Assembly (NCBI GenBank): GCA_050730835.1
Contig: JBOHNS010000029.1
Span: forward strand, 1 to 34,069
Reading direction: 5' to 3'
Origin: JBOHNS01 sp050730835
Lineage (GTDB): Bacteria; Patescibacteriota; Saccharimonadia; Saccharimonadales; UBA4665
Length of the DNA: 34,069 nt
Shown piece after piece: positions 1 through 7,724 of the stretch. A program made the translations under genes and the position numbers. The notes under the pieces were generated by a model that was not told the DNA's origin, ran no database searches, and worked only from the letters and a program-made list of their open reading frames with translations. Position 1 is the stretch's first letter, and the number at the start of each line of letters is the position of its first letter.

Positions 1-53
1 CATTTAGAGGTTCAACAACTAAATCGTGTAAAATTATTCACACTATATTTAGT

Positions 54-69
54 GGGGGGGGGGGGGGGG
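54..69. repeat. G16 homopolymer in a gene leader
   Basis: An uninterrupted run of 16 G residues lies between a possible -10 box (TATATT, 44-49) and the AGAAGG and ATG of the first gene. Runs of this length slip readily during replication, and in several bacteria they switch expression of the next gene. Here it would alter leader length or the promoter-to-start distance, not a reading frame. A sequencing or assembly artefact is the main alternative, because poly-G is a common error class. Confidence 0.8.
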
Positions 70-81
70 TAAATTAGAAGG

Positions 82-477
82 ATGAATAAATCACTATCCG
101 TCCATAGACTTGCCATGCTAGCCGAAAACGAAGCTGTTTTCCGGGAATATAATGAAGGTGTGCAAAAAGGTTTGGACGAGCTTAAAAAAGTAGCGGCCGA
201 AGAAGACCAACAATATTTAGCTCAAGAGATTAATAGCCCGCTGCATTTTTATTGTGAATGTGCCGACGAAAACTGCCGCGAGCGGATTCAACTTACCCCC
301 AAGGAATACAAAGAAGTGCATGCCAACCGAAGCCGGTTTATAGTGGTTGCCGGCCATAATGTCGCGGCACTGGAAAAGGTTGTCGGCCGCGAGCTGGAAT
401 ATTGGGTCGTCGAAAAGTTTATTAAACCACCAAACACCGCAAAGAAATTGAATGCCACGCCGGTAGATAATTCTTGA
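82..477 (+). CDS. Conserved small protein with CxCx4C motif, function unknown
   Basis: A 131-residue soluble protein. The first 50 residues are helical and charged. A compact domain follows, with C58, C60 and C65 (CECADENCRERI), then an LTPKEYKEV segment, a GH pair near residue 92, and a conserved end reading YWVVEK. I recall similar domains, with a CxCx4C-RI-LTxxEY-GH pattern, in actinobacterial and Saccharibacteria hypothetical proteins. Metal binding by the three Cys and the His is inference; I know no assigned function. The last 20 residues look disordered. The start is uncertain: AGAAGG directly abuts this ATG, leaving no normal Shine-Dalgarno spacing, and the next in-frame ATG at 115 has no ribosome binding site. 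A G16 tract lies just upstream. Confidence 0.75.
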   Translation: MNKSLSVHRLAMLAENEAVFREYNEGVQKGLDELKKVAAEEDQQYLAQEINSPLHFYCECADENCRERIQLTPKEYKEVHANRSRFIVVAGHNVAALEKVVGRELEYWVVEKFIKPPNTAKKLNATPVDNS

Positions 478-561
478 AACCTTCCACCTAAACGCCAAGC
501 TTTTGTCCGCCGAACCAGTATAGCTAGCGGCGTATATCTGGAATTGTAACCGCTAATTGCA

Positions 562-567
562 TATACT
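562..567 (+). promoter_or_regulatory. ddl promoter -10 box, leaderless arrangement
   Basis: TATACT ends six bases before the ddl ATG. Transcription would start at or next to the A of the ATG, so the ddl mRNA is predicted to have no 5' UTR. No Shine-Dalgarno sequence is visible. The -35 region (TGGAAT at 539-544) is weak. Confidence 0.55.
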
Positions 568-573
568 AATTAC

Positions 574-1734
574 ATGGAAACAGTAGCGGTTATATTTGGC
601 GGACGTTCGGCGGAGCATGATGTTTCGATTGTTACGGCGCTTGCTAGTGTGATTAAGCCGCTAGAACTTAGCAAAAAATATAAGGTTGAGGCGGTTTACA
701 TTGCTAAGAATGGGGCTTGGTATTGGGACGACAAGTTAAAAGATATTAAGCTGTTTACTTCTGGAAAAATCGAGGATTTTATTAGCAAAAGCCAGCCGGT
801 TAGTCTGCGATTTGACGGCGGATTGCAGCTGGTAAAAACTGGTTCTAGTTTAAAGCGCGGCGCGGCTAGCAAAATCGACGTAGTTTTTCCGGCGATGCAC
901 GGAACATACGGTGAAGACGGCGCGCTAATGGGATTACTCGATATGGCCGGCGTGCCTTACGTTGGTTGCGGTTTGAGCGCTAGCGTGCTAGCGATGGATA
1001 AAATTTTGGCCAAGCAAGTTGCCGCGGCGGCTAGTATTCCAGTCACGAAATTTATTAATTTTACTAAGCTTGAGCTAGAAAATAAATACGACGCAGCCGT
1101 TAAAAAAATCGAAAAAGAGTTGAATTATCCATTGTTTGTCAAGCCGGCCAGCCTTGGTTCTAGCATTGGCATTTCTAGAGTTAAAAATTCGACTGAGCTA
1201 GCCAATGGCCTGGAAGTCGCGGCCCATTACGATGAAAAAATATTAGTAGAAGAAGCCGTAGAAAATTTAATAGAAGTTACCTTGCCGATTATGGGCAATG
1301 ACGATCCAATTCCGGCATTATTGGAGCAGCCGCTGACTCAGGCCGAAGACTTTTTTGACTTTGATACTAAATATTTGCAGGGCGGCAAAAAAGGTGGAAA
1401 AGGCACCAAGGGCGCGCAAGGCTACAGCAAAATCCCGGCCGATTTGCCAGAAAAATTATATAAATCAGCCGAGCAAACCGGTCTGGATGTTTATAAAGCG
1501 CTCGGTTGCAGCGGCATCGCTCGCGTCGACATGTTGATCGATAATAAAACCGAAAAAGTCTATTTTAACGAAGTCAACCCGCTGCCCGGCGGCCTGTATT
1601 CGCACAACTGGAATAAAGCCGGTGTGAGCAATGTTGAACTTGTGCAAAAACTAATTGGTTTTGCCAAAGAACGCTACGCTGCCCGCCAAAAATCTGTTAC
1701 GACCTTTAGCACCAATTACCTAAAACAATTCTAA
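574..1734 (+). CDS. ddl: D-alanine--D-alanine ligase
   Basis: Joins two D-alanines with ATP to make the dipeptide used in peptidoglycan precursors; cytoplasmic ATP-grasp enzyme. The N-terminus has the family signature VAVIFGGRSAEHDVS. The central ATP-grasp lid carries LFVKPASLGSSIGISRV. The mobile loop runs FDFDTKY to GYSKIPADLP and is unusually rich in Gly and Lys. The metal-binding end is VYFNEVNPLPGG. The 386 residues slightly exceed the usual 310-370, mostly through the loop and a C-terminal tail of about 25 residues. alr starts five bases after the stop, so both D-Ala steps sit in one operon. Specificity for D-Ala over D-Lac or D-Ser cannot be read safely by eye. Confidence 0.95.
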   Translation: METVAVIFGGRSAEHDVSIVTALASVIKPLELSKKYKVEAVYIAKNGAWYWDDKLKDIKLFTSGKIEDFISKSQPVSLRFDGGLQLVKTGSSLKRGAASKIDVVFPAMHGTYGEDGALMGLLDMAGVPYVGCGLSASVLAMDKILAKQVAAAASIPVTKFINFTKLELENKYDAAVKKIEKELNYPLFVKPASLGSSIGISRVKNSTELANGLEVAAHYDEKILVEEAVENLIEVTLPIMGNDDPIPALLEQPLTQAEDFFDFDTKYLQGGKKGGKGTKGAQGYSKIPADLPEKLYKSAEQTGLDVYKALGCSGIARVDMLIDNKTEKVYFNEVNPLPGGLYSHNWNKAGVSNVELVQKLIGFAKERYAARQKSVTTFSTNYLKQF

Positions 1735-1739
1735 TAGTT

Positions 1740-2903
1740 ATGATTAAATCCGGCTTGTACAAAATATTGCACGGCCGGCCTGTCTGGCGTCGGCGCTGGC
1801 AGCCGCTCAATATTATTGAAATTAGTAGCGCTAGGCTGCTAGCGAATTTTAATTTAATCCAGGATCAGCATAAAGATTTTGGCGTGATGCCGGTCTTAAA
1901 AGCTAATGCTTATGGTCACGGTCTAGTAGAAGTTGCGACAATTTTAAATGCCGCTAATTGCCGGTTTTTGGTGGTTGATGCCTATTTTGAAGCGGCGCAG
2001 ATTCTAGCCTACACCAAACACCCAATTTTAATTCTAGGCCCAGTCCGGCTGGAAAATTTGAAGCTAATCAATACCAAGCGCTTCTCGTTTGTAGCGCAGG
2101 ACATTGCGGCACTAGAAGCGCTAGCGAAGTTGAATAAACCGCTAAAAATTCACCTGGAACTAAATACCGGCATGAACCGTTTAGGTTTGGACGTTAGCGA
2201 GCTAGGGCAATACCTAAAAAAGCTCAAAAAATATCCTAAATTAAAATTAGAAGGCGTCATGACGCACCTGGCCGACGCCGATAATCCGCGCGATAATTCA
2301 TTTACAAATTCCCAGACTAAATTATTTGATGCTCAAGTCGCAAACATTTTAAAAGCCGGTTTTAAGCCGGAAATTATCCACGTGGCCAATTCCGCTGGCA
2401 GTGCCAAAATTAAAAGCAAATATGCTAATGGCCTGCGGCTAGGCATAAGCTTGTACGGCATAAATCCGCTAGAGCCTAGCGATAAAAGCTACCAAAAATT
2501 AGCGGCGCTAGCGCCGGCGCTAGAACTAAAATCAACCATTATAAAAGTAGTCAATCTCAAAGCCGGTGACACGGTAAGTTACGGCCGCACATTCATCGCT
2601 CGAAAACCGATGCGAATCGGCGTCTTGCCGCTCGGCTACTACGAAGGTTTGCCTAGAGCCTTAAGCAATCGTGGCTGCGTGACTTTCGGTGGCGAAACTT
2701 TGCCAATAGTTGGCCGCGTTTGCATGAATCACACCATGATTGATTTAAAGAAAAGCAAGCTTGAAGTTGGCGCTAGCGTAACCGTAATTAGCGCCGATAA
2801 ATCTAGCCCAAACTCAGTTCAAAGTATCGCCAACAATCATGACCTATTTAGCTACAGTTTGCTGACTGGTTTGGCCAGTAGTGTGCGCCGCGAAATTGTT
2901 TAG
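1740..2903 (+). CDS. alr: Alanine racemase
   Basis: PLP enzyme that converts L-alanine to D-alanine for the Ddl ligase encoded just upstream. The PLP lysine lies in PVLKANAYGHG (K54). The barrel contains LELNTGMNRLG and GVMTHLADAD. The catalytic tyrosine is in the typical VSYGRTF context of the C-terminal beta domain, followed by GRVCMNHTMIDL. In most homologues the last motif reads CMDQ; the NH here is a small departure. The 387 residues include about 22 extra basic N-terminal residues before the usual first strand (LNIIEISS). No later ATG fits, so the first ATG is kept. Spacing of five bases to ddl suggests translational coupling. Confidence 0.95.
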   Translation: MIKSGLYKILHGRPVWRRRWQPLNIIEISSARLLANFNLIQDQHKDFGVMPVLKANAYGHGLVEVATILNAANCRFLVVDAYFEAAQILAYTKHPILILGPVRLENLKLINTKRFSFVAQDIAALEALAKLNKPLKIHLELNTGMNRLGLDVSELGQYLKKLKKYPKLKLEGVMTHLADADNPRDNSFTNSQTKLFDAQVANILKAGFKPEIIHVANSAGSAKIKSKYANGLRLGISLYGINPLEPSDKSYQKLAALAPALELKSTIIKVVNLKAGDTVSYGRTFIARKPMRIGVLPLGYYEGLPRALSNRGCVTFGGETLPIVGRVCMNHTMIDLKKSKLEVGASVTVISADKSSPNSVQSIANNHDLFSYSLLTGLASSVRREIV

Positions 2904-2938
2904 ACTGTTAGCGTTGGCCTAAGAGGGCTAAATTAAGG

Positions 2939-2944
2939 TATAAT
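2939..2944 (+). promoter_or_regulatory. leuS promoter -10 box
   Basis: A perfect TATAAT lies 30 bases before the TTG start of leuS in the alr-leuS gap. A partial -35 (TTGGCC, 2914-2919) is separated by 19 bases. Unlike most promoters here, this one leaves a short leader. Confidence 0.5.
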
Positions 2945-2974
2945 TTTTATGAAGTAATCTAATCGGAGCCTGAT

Positions 2975-5449
2975 TTGAAGCGCTATAATCCAAAAGAAAT
3001 CGAACCTAAGTGGCAGCGGATTTGGGACGAAACGAATGTCTACACGGCAGATCTAGCTAGCGACAAGCTCAAATACATCGCCATGAGCATGTTCAATTAT
3101 CCTAGCGGCGCCGGGATTCACATTGGGCACGCCATGAATTATACGATTAGCGATGTTAAGGCCAGGTTCAAGCGCCAGCAAGGCTACGAAAGTTATCATC
3201 CGATTGGCTGGGACGCTTTTGGTTTGCCGGCGGAAAACTACGCCATAAAAGCCGGCGTTAGCCCGCAAGAATCGATGGCAAAAATTATTCCTGATTATCA
3301 TAAGCAGTACAAAGCCATGGGCTGGAGCAACGATTGGGAAAAAGAAATCGCCACCCACAAACCGGAATATTACAAATGGACGCAGTGGATATTTTCTGAG
3401 ATGTATCGCAACGGTTTGGCCTATCAAGATTCGCGCATGCAATGGTGGTGCACAAAATGCCAGACGGTGCTAGCCAACGAGCAAGTCATCGACGGCAAAT
3501 GCTGGCGCCATGACGCGCCCGACGATCCATTGGTCGAGAAAAAAGAAGTCAAACAATGGTTTTTCAAAATCACCGACTACGCCGACGAATTATTAGAAGC
3601 TATCGATGATTTAGACTGGACTGAAAGCGTAAAACTAGCCCAGAAAAACTGGATCGGCCGGAGCAAAGGCGCTGAAATCGCCTTTGCAGTAGTAAGTAGC
3701 AAGCAGCAAGTAGTAAGGGATGAAATTACAGTTTTTACCACTAGGCCAGATACAATTTTTGGCGCGACGTTTTTGGTTTTGGCGCCGGAGCATGATCTGG
3801 TCGACGGCATAACGACGACAGATCAAAAGCCTAAAGTGGAAAATTATAAAGCGGAAGCTCAAACCAAATCCGAAATCGAGCGACAGGAAAATAAGGATAA
3901 AACTGGCGTGTTTACTGGAGCGTACGCCATAAATCCGGCTAGCGGCGAAAAAATTCCAATCTGGATTGCCGATTACGTATTAACTGGTTATGGCACCGGC
4001 GCGATAATGGCCGTGCCGGCGCATGACATGCGAGATTTTGAATTTGCAATAGAATATAATTTAGAAGTCAATAAAGTCATAGAACCTAAGCAGGATTTTC
4101 TTAAAAAGCTTGACTTTTATTCCGGTGAAGGTGCAATGATAAATTCCGGTCAATATAATGATCTAAGTTCTAGTGAAGCGCGGGAAAAAATTGTTGCGGA
4201 TTTGGCAAAGAACGGTTTAGCCCAAGAAAAAGTCAATTACAAAATGCGCGATTGGAGCGTTAGCCGGCAGCGCTATTGGGGCGCGCCGATTCCGATTGTT
4301 AATTGCGATAAATGTGGGCAGGTTTTGGTGGCGGACGAAGATTTGCCGGTGGTTCTGCCGGAGCTGACTGATTTTCAGCCGAGCGGCGATGGTCGCAGCG
4401 CTTTGGCGCGGGCTAGCGATTGGCTGAAAGTTGATTGCCCGAAATGTGGCGAGCCGGCCGAGCGCGAAACCGACACGCTCGACACATATGTCGACAGCAG
4501 CTTTTACATGCTGCGCTATTTTGACCCGAACAATCAAGAACAGATTTTTGATAGCGAAATTGTCAACAAATGGGCGCCGATAGATTTTTATAATGGCGGC
4601 GACCACGCCACGGCGCATTTATTGTACGCCCGATTTGTGGCTAGATTTTTTAACAAAATTGGGCTTATCAAAAACCCCGAGCCATTTAAGCAAATGTTAT
4701 TTAATGGCAAAGTTATGGCGGCGGATGGCAGCGCCTTTTCGAAATCCAAAGGCAACGGCATTGACCCACTAGAAATTATCGCGCAAGGCTACGGCGCCGA
4801 TGCGCTGCGCATGTATTTGATGTTCGCGGCGCCGCTGGAACTGGGCGCGCGCTGGAGCGCGCAAGGCGTGCCGGGCACGCATCGCTTTTTAAATCGATTG
4901 TGGAATTTGGTGCAGGAATTCGCCGAGGCGGATTCACCGTCAAGCAGCCAGCAGCCACCAGCCGGCGGAGACATTTTGCGGGCAACGCATCGGATGATTA
5001 AAAAAGTCACGGACGATATTGAAAATAATCGCTACAACACGGTGATTGCGGCCAGCATGGAATGCTTGAACGAATTTTATAAATTAAAAACCCTGGCACT
5101 AGCCAAAAATGACATTTGGCACCAGGCGCTGGACAGTTTGGTGGCCTGCGTGGCGCCGTTTGCGCCGCACATTGCCGACGAATTATGGCAGCAACTCGGC
5201 CACAGCAGCAGCGTGCAAGTTGACAGTTGGCCGCAGTGGGATGAAAAATATTTAACCAGTGACCAAATAAAAATCGTCGTGCAAGTTAATGGCAAATTGC
5301 GCGGCCAAATTGACATGCCGGCTGACGTCAGCCAGGATCAAGTGCTTACGGCGGCCAAAAATGACGGAAAAATCGCGCAGCATTTGGCCGGGCGCGAAGT
5401 CAAAAAATCGATTTACGTGCCGGGCAAACTGGTCAATTTCGTGGTTTAA
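2975..5449 (+). CDS. leuS: Leucyl-tRNA synthetase
   Basis: Class I synthetase that charges tRNA-Leu. The 824 residues match bacterial LeuRS. HIGH is at residues 49-52 (GAGIHIGHAMN). The CP1 editing domain is complete: TTRPDTIFGATF and the AHDMRDFEFA motif with the editing aspartate. A tetracysteine site CTKC...C precedes it, and a second CxxC pair lies near NCDKCGQ and DCPKCGE. The second active-site motif reads FSKSKGNG, with FSKS in place of the usual MSKS. The start is TTG at 2975; its reading KRYNPKEIEPKWQRIW matches the conserved N-terminus. A degenerate 7-bp tandem repeat at 3689-3716 is translated as VVSSKQQVV just before the editing motif. Confidence 0.97.
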   Translation: MKRYNPKEIEPKWQRIWDETNVYTADLASDKLKYIAMSMFNYPSGAGIHIGHAMNYTISDVKARFKRQQGYESYHPIGWDAFGLPAENYAIKAGVSPQESMAKIIPDYHKQYKAMGWSNDWEKEIATHKPEYYKWTQWIFSEMYRNGLAYQDSRMQWWCTKCQTVLANEQVIDGKCWRHDAPDDPLVEKKEVKQWFFKITDYADELLEAIDDLDWTESVKLAQKNWIGRSKGAEIAFAVVSSKQQVVRDEITVFTTRPDTIFGATFLVLAPEHDLVDGITTTDQKPKVENYKAEAQTKSEIERQENKDKTGVFTGAYAINPASGEKIPIWIADYVLTGYGTGAIMAVPAHDMRDFEFAIEYNLEVNKVIEPKQDFLKKLDFYSGEGAMINSGQYNDLSSSEAREKIVADLAKNGLAQEKVNYKMRDWSVSRQRYWGAPIPIVNCDKCGQVLVADEDLPVVLPELTDFQPSGDGRSALARASDWLKVDCPKCGEPAERETDTLDTYVDSSFYMLRYFDPNNQEQIFDSEIVNKWAPIDFYNGGDHATAHLLYARFVARFFNKIGLIKNPEPFKQMLFNGKVMAADGSAFSKSKGNGIDPLEIIAQGYGADALRMYLMFAAPLELGARWSAQGVPGTHRFLNRLWNLVQEFAEADSPSSSQQPPAGGDILRATHRMIKKVTDDIENNRYNTVIAASMECLNEFYKLKTLALAKNDIWHQALDSLVACVAPFAPHIADELWQQLGHSSSVQVDSWPQWDEKYLTSDQIKIVVQVNGKLRGQIDMPADVSQDQVLTAAKNDGKIAQHLAGREVKKSIYVPGKLVNFVV
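3689..3716 (+). repeat. Degenerate heptamer repeat (GTAGTAA family) inside leuS
   Basis: Four consecutive 7-bp units read GTAGTAA, GTAGCAA, GCAGCAA, GTAGTAA. The unit equals the perfect three-unit array at 6911-6931 in the rpmF 3' end. The 28 bp are not a multiple of three, yet leuS stays open, so the array was either fixed with a compensating change or grew from an existing sequence. Confidence 0.8.
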
Positions 5450-5463
5450 ATAAAACCCAAAAT

Positions 5464-6054
5464 TTATTGGCCGGGCGGCTTGACGGCCGCGGGAACTTGG
5501 ACGATGCCGCTGGCAATTTCTGCGCGCGGCAAAATTTTGTCGGCATTCATTTCGCCAATTCGCGCCATGAATGATTCCGGCGTGCAAAGCCCAGCGCCGG
5601 CAATGGCAGTGTTGGGCGCTTGCGGCGATAGCAATTCGTGGTAGGCTTGATAATCGCTCAGCTGCGGTTGGCCGTTTGGCGCAGTCAGATCCTGGTAGCG
5701 CGTACCGGCGTTGGCGACCGCCAGACAGCCGGCGGCATCGCTCGCCATGTGTTCGCGGTGTATCGCCGGACTGTTGGCAACATCGGAATCGTGTTGCCGC
5801 CGGAAACCAAAAAATACCAGCCCGGCTGCTGCCACAAGTATACTGCCGGCAGTCGCGGCAGTTTTTGCGGGGTGCTCGCGCCAATGGCTTGGTTTTTGCT
5901 CTAAATCCTGATTGTATAAGCGATTGCTACCAGGCAATTGCTCGACCTTTTCTTTAGTAATAATTGGATCTGGCGTATCTATACAATCTAACTCGCGGCG
6001 AAACTTATCAATTTGCCGATTTTCAAGGTGCTCTTTAATTTTTCCAAAATTCAT
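5464..6054 (-). CDS. Single-pass membrane protein, function unknown
   Basis: A 196-residue protein with a charged N-terminal half (residues 1-63), one hydrophobic segment at about 64-86 (TAGSILVAAAGLVFFGF) followed by arginines, and a C-terminal half rich in Ala, Pro and Gln. The RR after the segment and the positive residues before it leave topology open. I do not recognise a family. It is convergent with leuS, 14 bases apart. Its -10 box (TATAAT, 6062-6067 on this strand) ends seven bases before the ATG, so the mRNA is predicted leaderless. The coding sequence has the GC-rich codon use of its neighbours and no sign of decay. Confidence 0.65.
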   Translation of the reverse strand: MNFGKIKEHLENRQIDKFRRELDCIDTPDPIITKEKVEQLPGSNRLYNQDLEQKPSHWREHPAKTAATAGSILVAAAGLVFFGFRRQHDSDVANSPAIHREHMASDAAGCLAVANAGTRYQDLTAPNGQPQLSDYQAYHELLSPQAPNTAIAGAGLCTPESFMARIGEMNADKILPRAEIASGIVQVPAAVKPPGQ

Positions 6055-6061
6055 AAATGCT

Positions 6062-6067
6062 ATTATA
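6062..6067 (-). promoter_or_regulatory. -10 box of the minus-strand membrane protein gene
   Basis: On the minus strand this reads TATAAT and is followed by seven bases and then the ATG at 6054. There is no room for a Shine-Dalgarno sequence, which fits the leaderless pattern of ddl, lepA and alaS. Confidence 0.55.
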
Positions 6068-6129
6068 TCATAGAATTAATAATTATGCCAGATAAATTAT
6101 TTAAAATGTTGGAAGTTGTTTTAAGGAGA

Positions 6130-6468
6130 TCATTCAACTAGCCAGCCGATAAAACTTGGGTCGCCGTTAGGTTGGCCTTGCGAATCTAGCCAAGGTTTTT
6201 GTATTAGGCTAGTTTCCGGCGCAATGTTTGCAGGTGGTATGGTTGTTTCGCCCTGATCAAACGGTGGCTGATGGTCGGCCGGGTCAACCAACGGCTCAGC
6301 AGTGATAGGGAGATTTTTCGGGTCGTCCTGATCAAACGGCACTGTGTCGCCGGGGAATATTTTGATTGTACCGTTGCTTGGTTCAGCCGAACCAGCGACT
6401 CGCCCCAAAGCCATCAAAGCTTTTTTGTGGCCAGATTGTATAATTGCTAGCTCAGGACTCCAAAACAT
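6130..6468 (-). CDS. Small Pro/Asp-rich protein, function unknown
   Basis: A 112-residue protein starting MFWSPELAIIQSGHKKAL. After residue 25 it is rich in Pro, Asp and Gln with no predicted membrane segment. A short internal duplication is visible: PFDQDDPKNLPIT and PFDQGETTIP, built on a repeated CCTGATCAAACGG in the DNA. The start chosen is the ATG at 6468, because GGAG lies six bases before it and a perfect TATAAT (6482-6487, minus strand) lies just upstream. A longer reading up to 6585 would run through this promoter and is rejected. No family recognised; a structural or secreted role cannot be argued, as there is no signal peptide. Confidence 0.55.
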   Translation of the reverse strand: MFWSPELAIIQSGHKKALMALGRVAGSAEPSNGTIKIFPGDTVPFDQDDPKNLPITAEPLVDPADHQPPFDQGETTIPPANIAPETSLIQKPWLDSQGQPNGDPSFIGWLVE

Positions 6469-6481
6469 AATACACTCCAAT

Positions 6482-6487
6482 ATTATA
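6482..6487 (-). promoter_or_regulatory. -10 box for the 112-residue protein gene
   Basis: TATAAT on the minus strand, 13 bases before the ATG at 6468. The short leader contains GGAG at good spacing. It decides the start codon: any upstream start would precede the transcript. Confidence 0.5.
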
Positions 6488-6687
6488 ATATTATTATGAT
6501 TAATAACAATTTTTTGAGACAGTTTCGGGACGTTAAAACTTTTTGTGCTAGATGGTATAATAGCACGTCTTACAATAAGTGTCAATGTTTGCTTTGGCGA
6601 TTATAGCTCCACAACAAGTAGACAGTTAAATTGTCTTGGGGGTTTACTGGCTATAATTGGAATAATTGCTTTGGCCTCTACAAAAAC

Positions 6688-6716
6688 TTGAATTTATCGA
6701 CTAGCATGATTATAAT
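6688..6716 (+). promoter_or_regulatory. rpmF promoter, -35 and -10
   Basis: TTGAAT (6688-6693), a 17-bp spacer and TATAAT (6711-6716) form a good sigma-70 type promoter ahead of the L32 gene. Two more TATAAT boxes on the same strand lie upstream at 6556-6561 and 6652-6657, so the 298-bp gap before rpmF may hold tandem promoters. No RNA gene was seen in the gap. Confidence 0.7.
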
Positions 6717-6766
6717 ATATATAAGTTGCCAGCTTAAAAACAACCGCTAAGGAGTGCTATTAAACT

Positions 6767-6928
6767 ATGGGTAAACCTAAAAAACGAACTTCGCCGCGCC
6801 GCACCGGCAGCCGGCGCAGCCATTTGGCCCTGAAATTAGCGCGCCAAGTCAATGCCAAGTCGCCGGTCAAAGCGCGCACCACGAAGCGCGAAACTGGCAA
6901 GCCTAAAAAAGTAGTAAGTAGTAAGTAG
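6767..6928 (+). CDS. rpmF: 50S ribosomal protein L32
   Basis: A 53-residue basic protein, MGKPKKRTSPRRTGSRRSHL..., matching the L32 pattern VPKRKTS-SRR--RR-H-ALK near the peptidyl transferase region of the 50S subunit. It lacks the two CxxC pairs of zinc-binding L32, so it is the zinc-independent form. AAGGAG lies at 6749-6754, 12 bases before the ATG. The last five codons and the stop are written by a perfect 7-bp tandem repeat (GTAGTAA x3, 6911-6931), giving VVSSK then TAG. It opens a block of translation and RNA genes. In Actinobacteria rpmF is likewise next to rnc. Confidence 0.85.
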   Translation: MGKPKKRTSPRRTGSRRSHLALKLARQVNAKSPVKARTTKRETGKPKKVVSSK

Positions 6929-6931
6929 TAA
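6911..6931 (+). repeat. Heptamer repeat (GTAGTAA)x3 forming the rpmF stop
   Basis: Three perfect 7-bp units. They encode the last residues of L32 and supply its TAG stop, then run three bases beyond it. Because 7 is not divisible by 3, gain or loss of one unit would change the C-terminal residues and the position of the stop. The same unit in degenerate form is inside leuS at 3689-3716. Confidence 0.9.
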
Positions 6932-7033
6932 GCCGGCTCTTGAAACAGCCGAAGAGATTAAAAATTCATGAAATTGCTAGCCATAATGGAACGAACTATC
7001 ATGCAAAATGCTATGAAATACCGGCCATGCGCA

Positions 7034-7103
7034 CCATATTCCATCTGCCATATTCCAATTACCAATTCGTTATCTACTAACTGCTATCTGTTATTTACTG
7101 CCA
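7034..7103 (+). repeat. Degenerate heptamer tract upstream of nusB
   Basis: Reading in sevens from 7034 gives CCATATT, CCATCTG, CCATATT, CCAATTA, CCAATTC, then GTTATCT, ACTAACT, GCTATCT, GTTATTT, ACTGCCA. The 7-bp period persists over about 70 bp, although the unit drifts. It fills most of the rpmF-nusB gap and ends close to the nusB ribosome binding site. No gene is visible here. Confidence 0.65.
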
Positions 7104-7121
7104 TTTTTGGCGGAGCTAAAA

Positions 7122-7724
7122 ATGGCTTCTAACCGTCATCTTGGTCGGATTATCGCGCTGCAAACGCTGTACGAGCAAGATTTTCGGCTAGCGGCCGGCG
7201 ACCAGGGATTTGACCTAGACGCAGTCTATGAGCGCAACCTGGAACGCTATAAATCAGCCGTGCAAGACACACAGTTTATCCGGCGACTGGTGTTTGGCGT
7301 GACGGATAAAGCCGCCGAGCTGGACGAAAAACTGCAGCCGCTAGCCAGCGATTGGCCGATCGCCCAGATTGCCAGCATGGACCGCGCGGTTTTGCGCATC
7401 GGCTTGTACGAGCTGTTATTTGATAGCCAAGTGCCGCCAAAAGTCGTGATTAATGAGGCGATTGAACTGGCCAAAGCCTTCGGCGGCGACAATTCGTCGA
7501 AGTTTATAAACGGCGTTTTGGGCACAGCCTTGCGTCAAATCGAGCCAACCAAAACTGCTTCTAAACCAAAAGCCGCCGCCAAACCGACCACAAAAGCCAA
7601 ACCCAAAAAGCCCAAAACCGCCCCAGCCAAACCGTCAAAGGCCGCCAAACCGACCAAAAAAGCAACTGCCAAACTTAAAGGAATCGTCAATGAAACGCCC
7701 GAAGCCCAATATCCGCCTCAATAA
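7122..7724 (+). CDS. nusB: Transcription antitermination protein NusB with basic tail
   Basis: RNA-binding antitermination factor that with S10 (NusE) joins the rRNA transcription complex. Residues 1-142 form the all-helical NusB fold: RHLGRIIALQTLYEQDF at the start, DWPIAQIASMDRAVLRIGLYEL and VPPKVVINEAIELAKAFG later, and KFINGVLGTALR at the end. A Lys/Ala/Pro tail of about 45 residues follows, with a repeated AAKPTxKA unit, and may bind RNA nonspecifically. The ATG at 7122 is chosen because GGCGGAG lies just before it; an in-frame TTG at 7107 lies upstream of that site. The 3' end overlaps the Nudix gene by 35 bp in another frame, so the tail sequence doubles as the start of the next gene. 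Confidence 0.92.
   Translation: MASNRHLGRIIALQTLYEQDFRLAAGDQGFDLDAVYERNLERYKSAVQDTQFIRRLVFGVTDKAAELDEKLQPLASDWPIAQIASMDRAVLRIGLYELLFDSQVPPKVVINEAIELAKAFGGDNSSKFINGVLGTALRQIEPTKTASKPKAAAKPTTKAKPKKPKTAPAKPSKAAKPTKKATAKLKGIVNETPEAQYPPQ

Noticed and set aside
5571..5957. Plus-strand frames opposite the minus-strand membrane protein gene
   Set aside because: Composition is that of an antisense shadow (Arg/Ser/Cys-rich), and no start signals are present.
6085..6141. 18-codon frame MPDKLFKMLEVV... on the plus strand
   Set aside because: Too short, no similarity seen, and its end overlaps the minus-strand gene at 6130.
6469..6585. N-terminal extension of the minus-strand 112-residue protein
   Set aside because: It would be read through the gene's own -10 box and lies upstream of a good GGAG-ATG.
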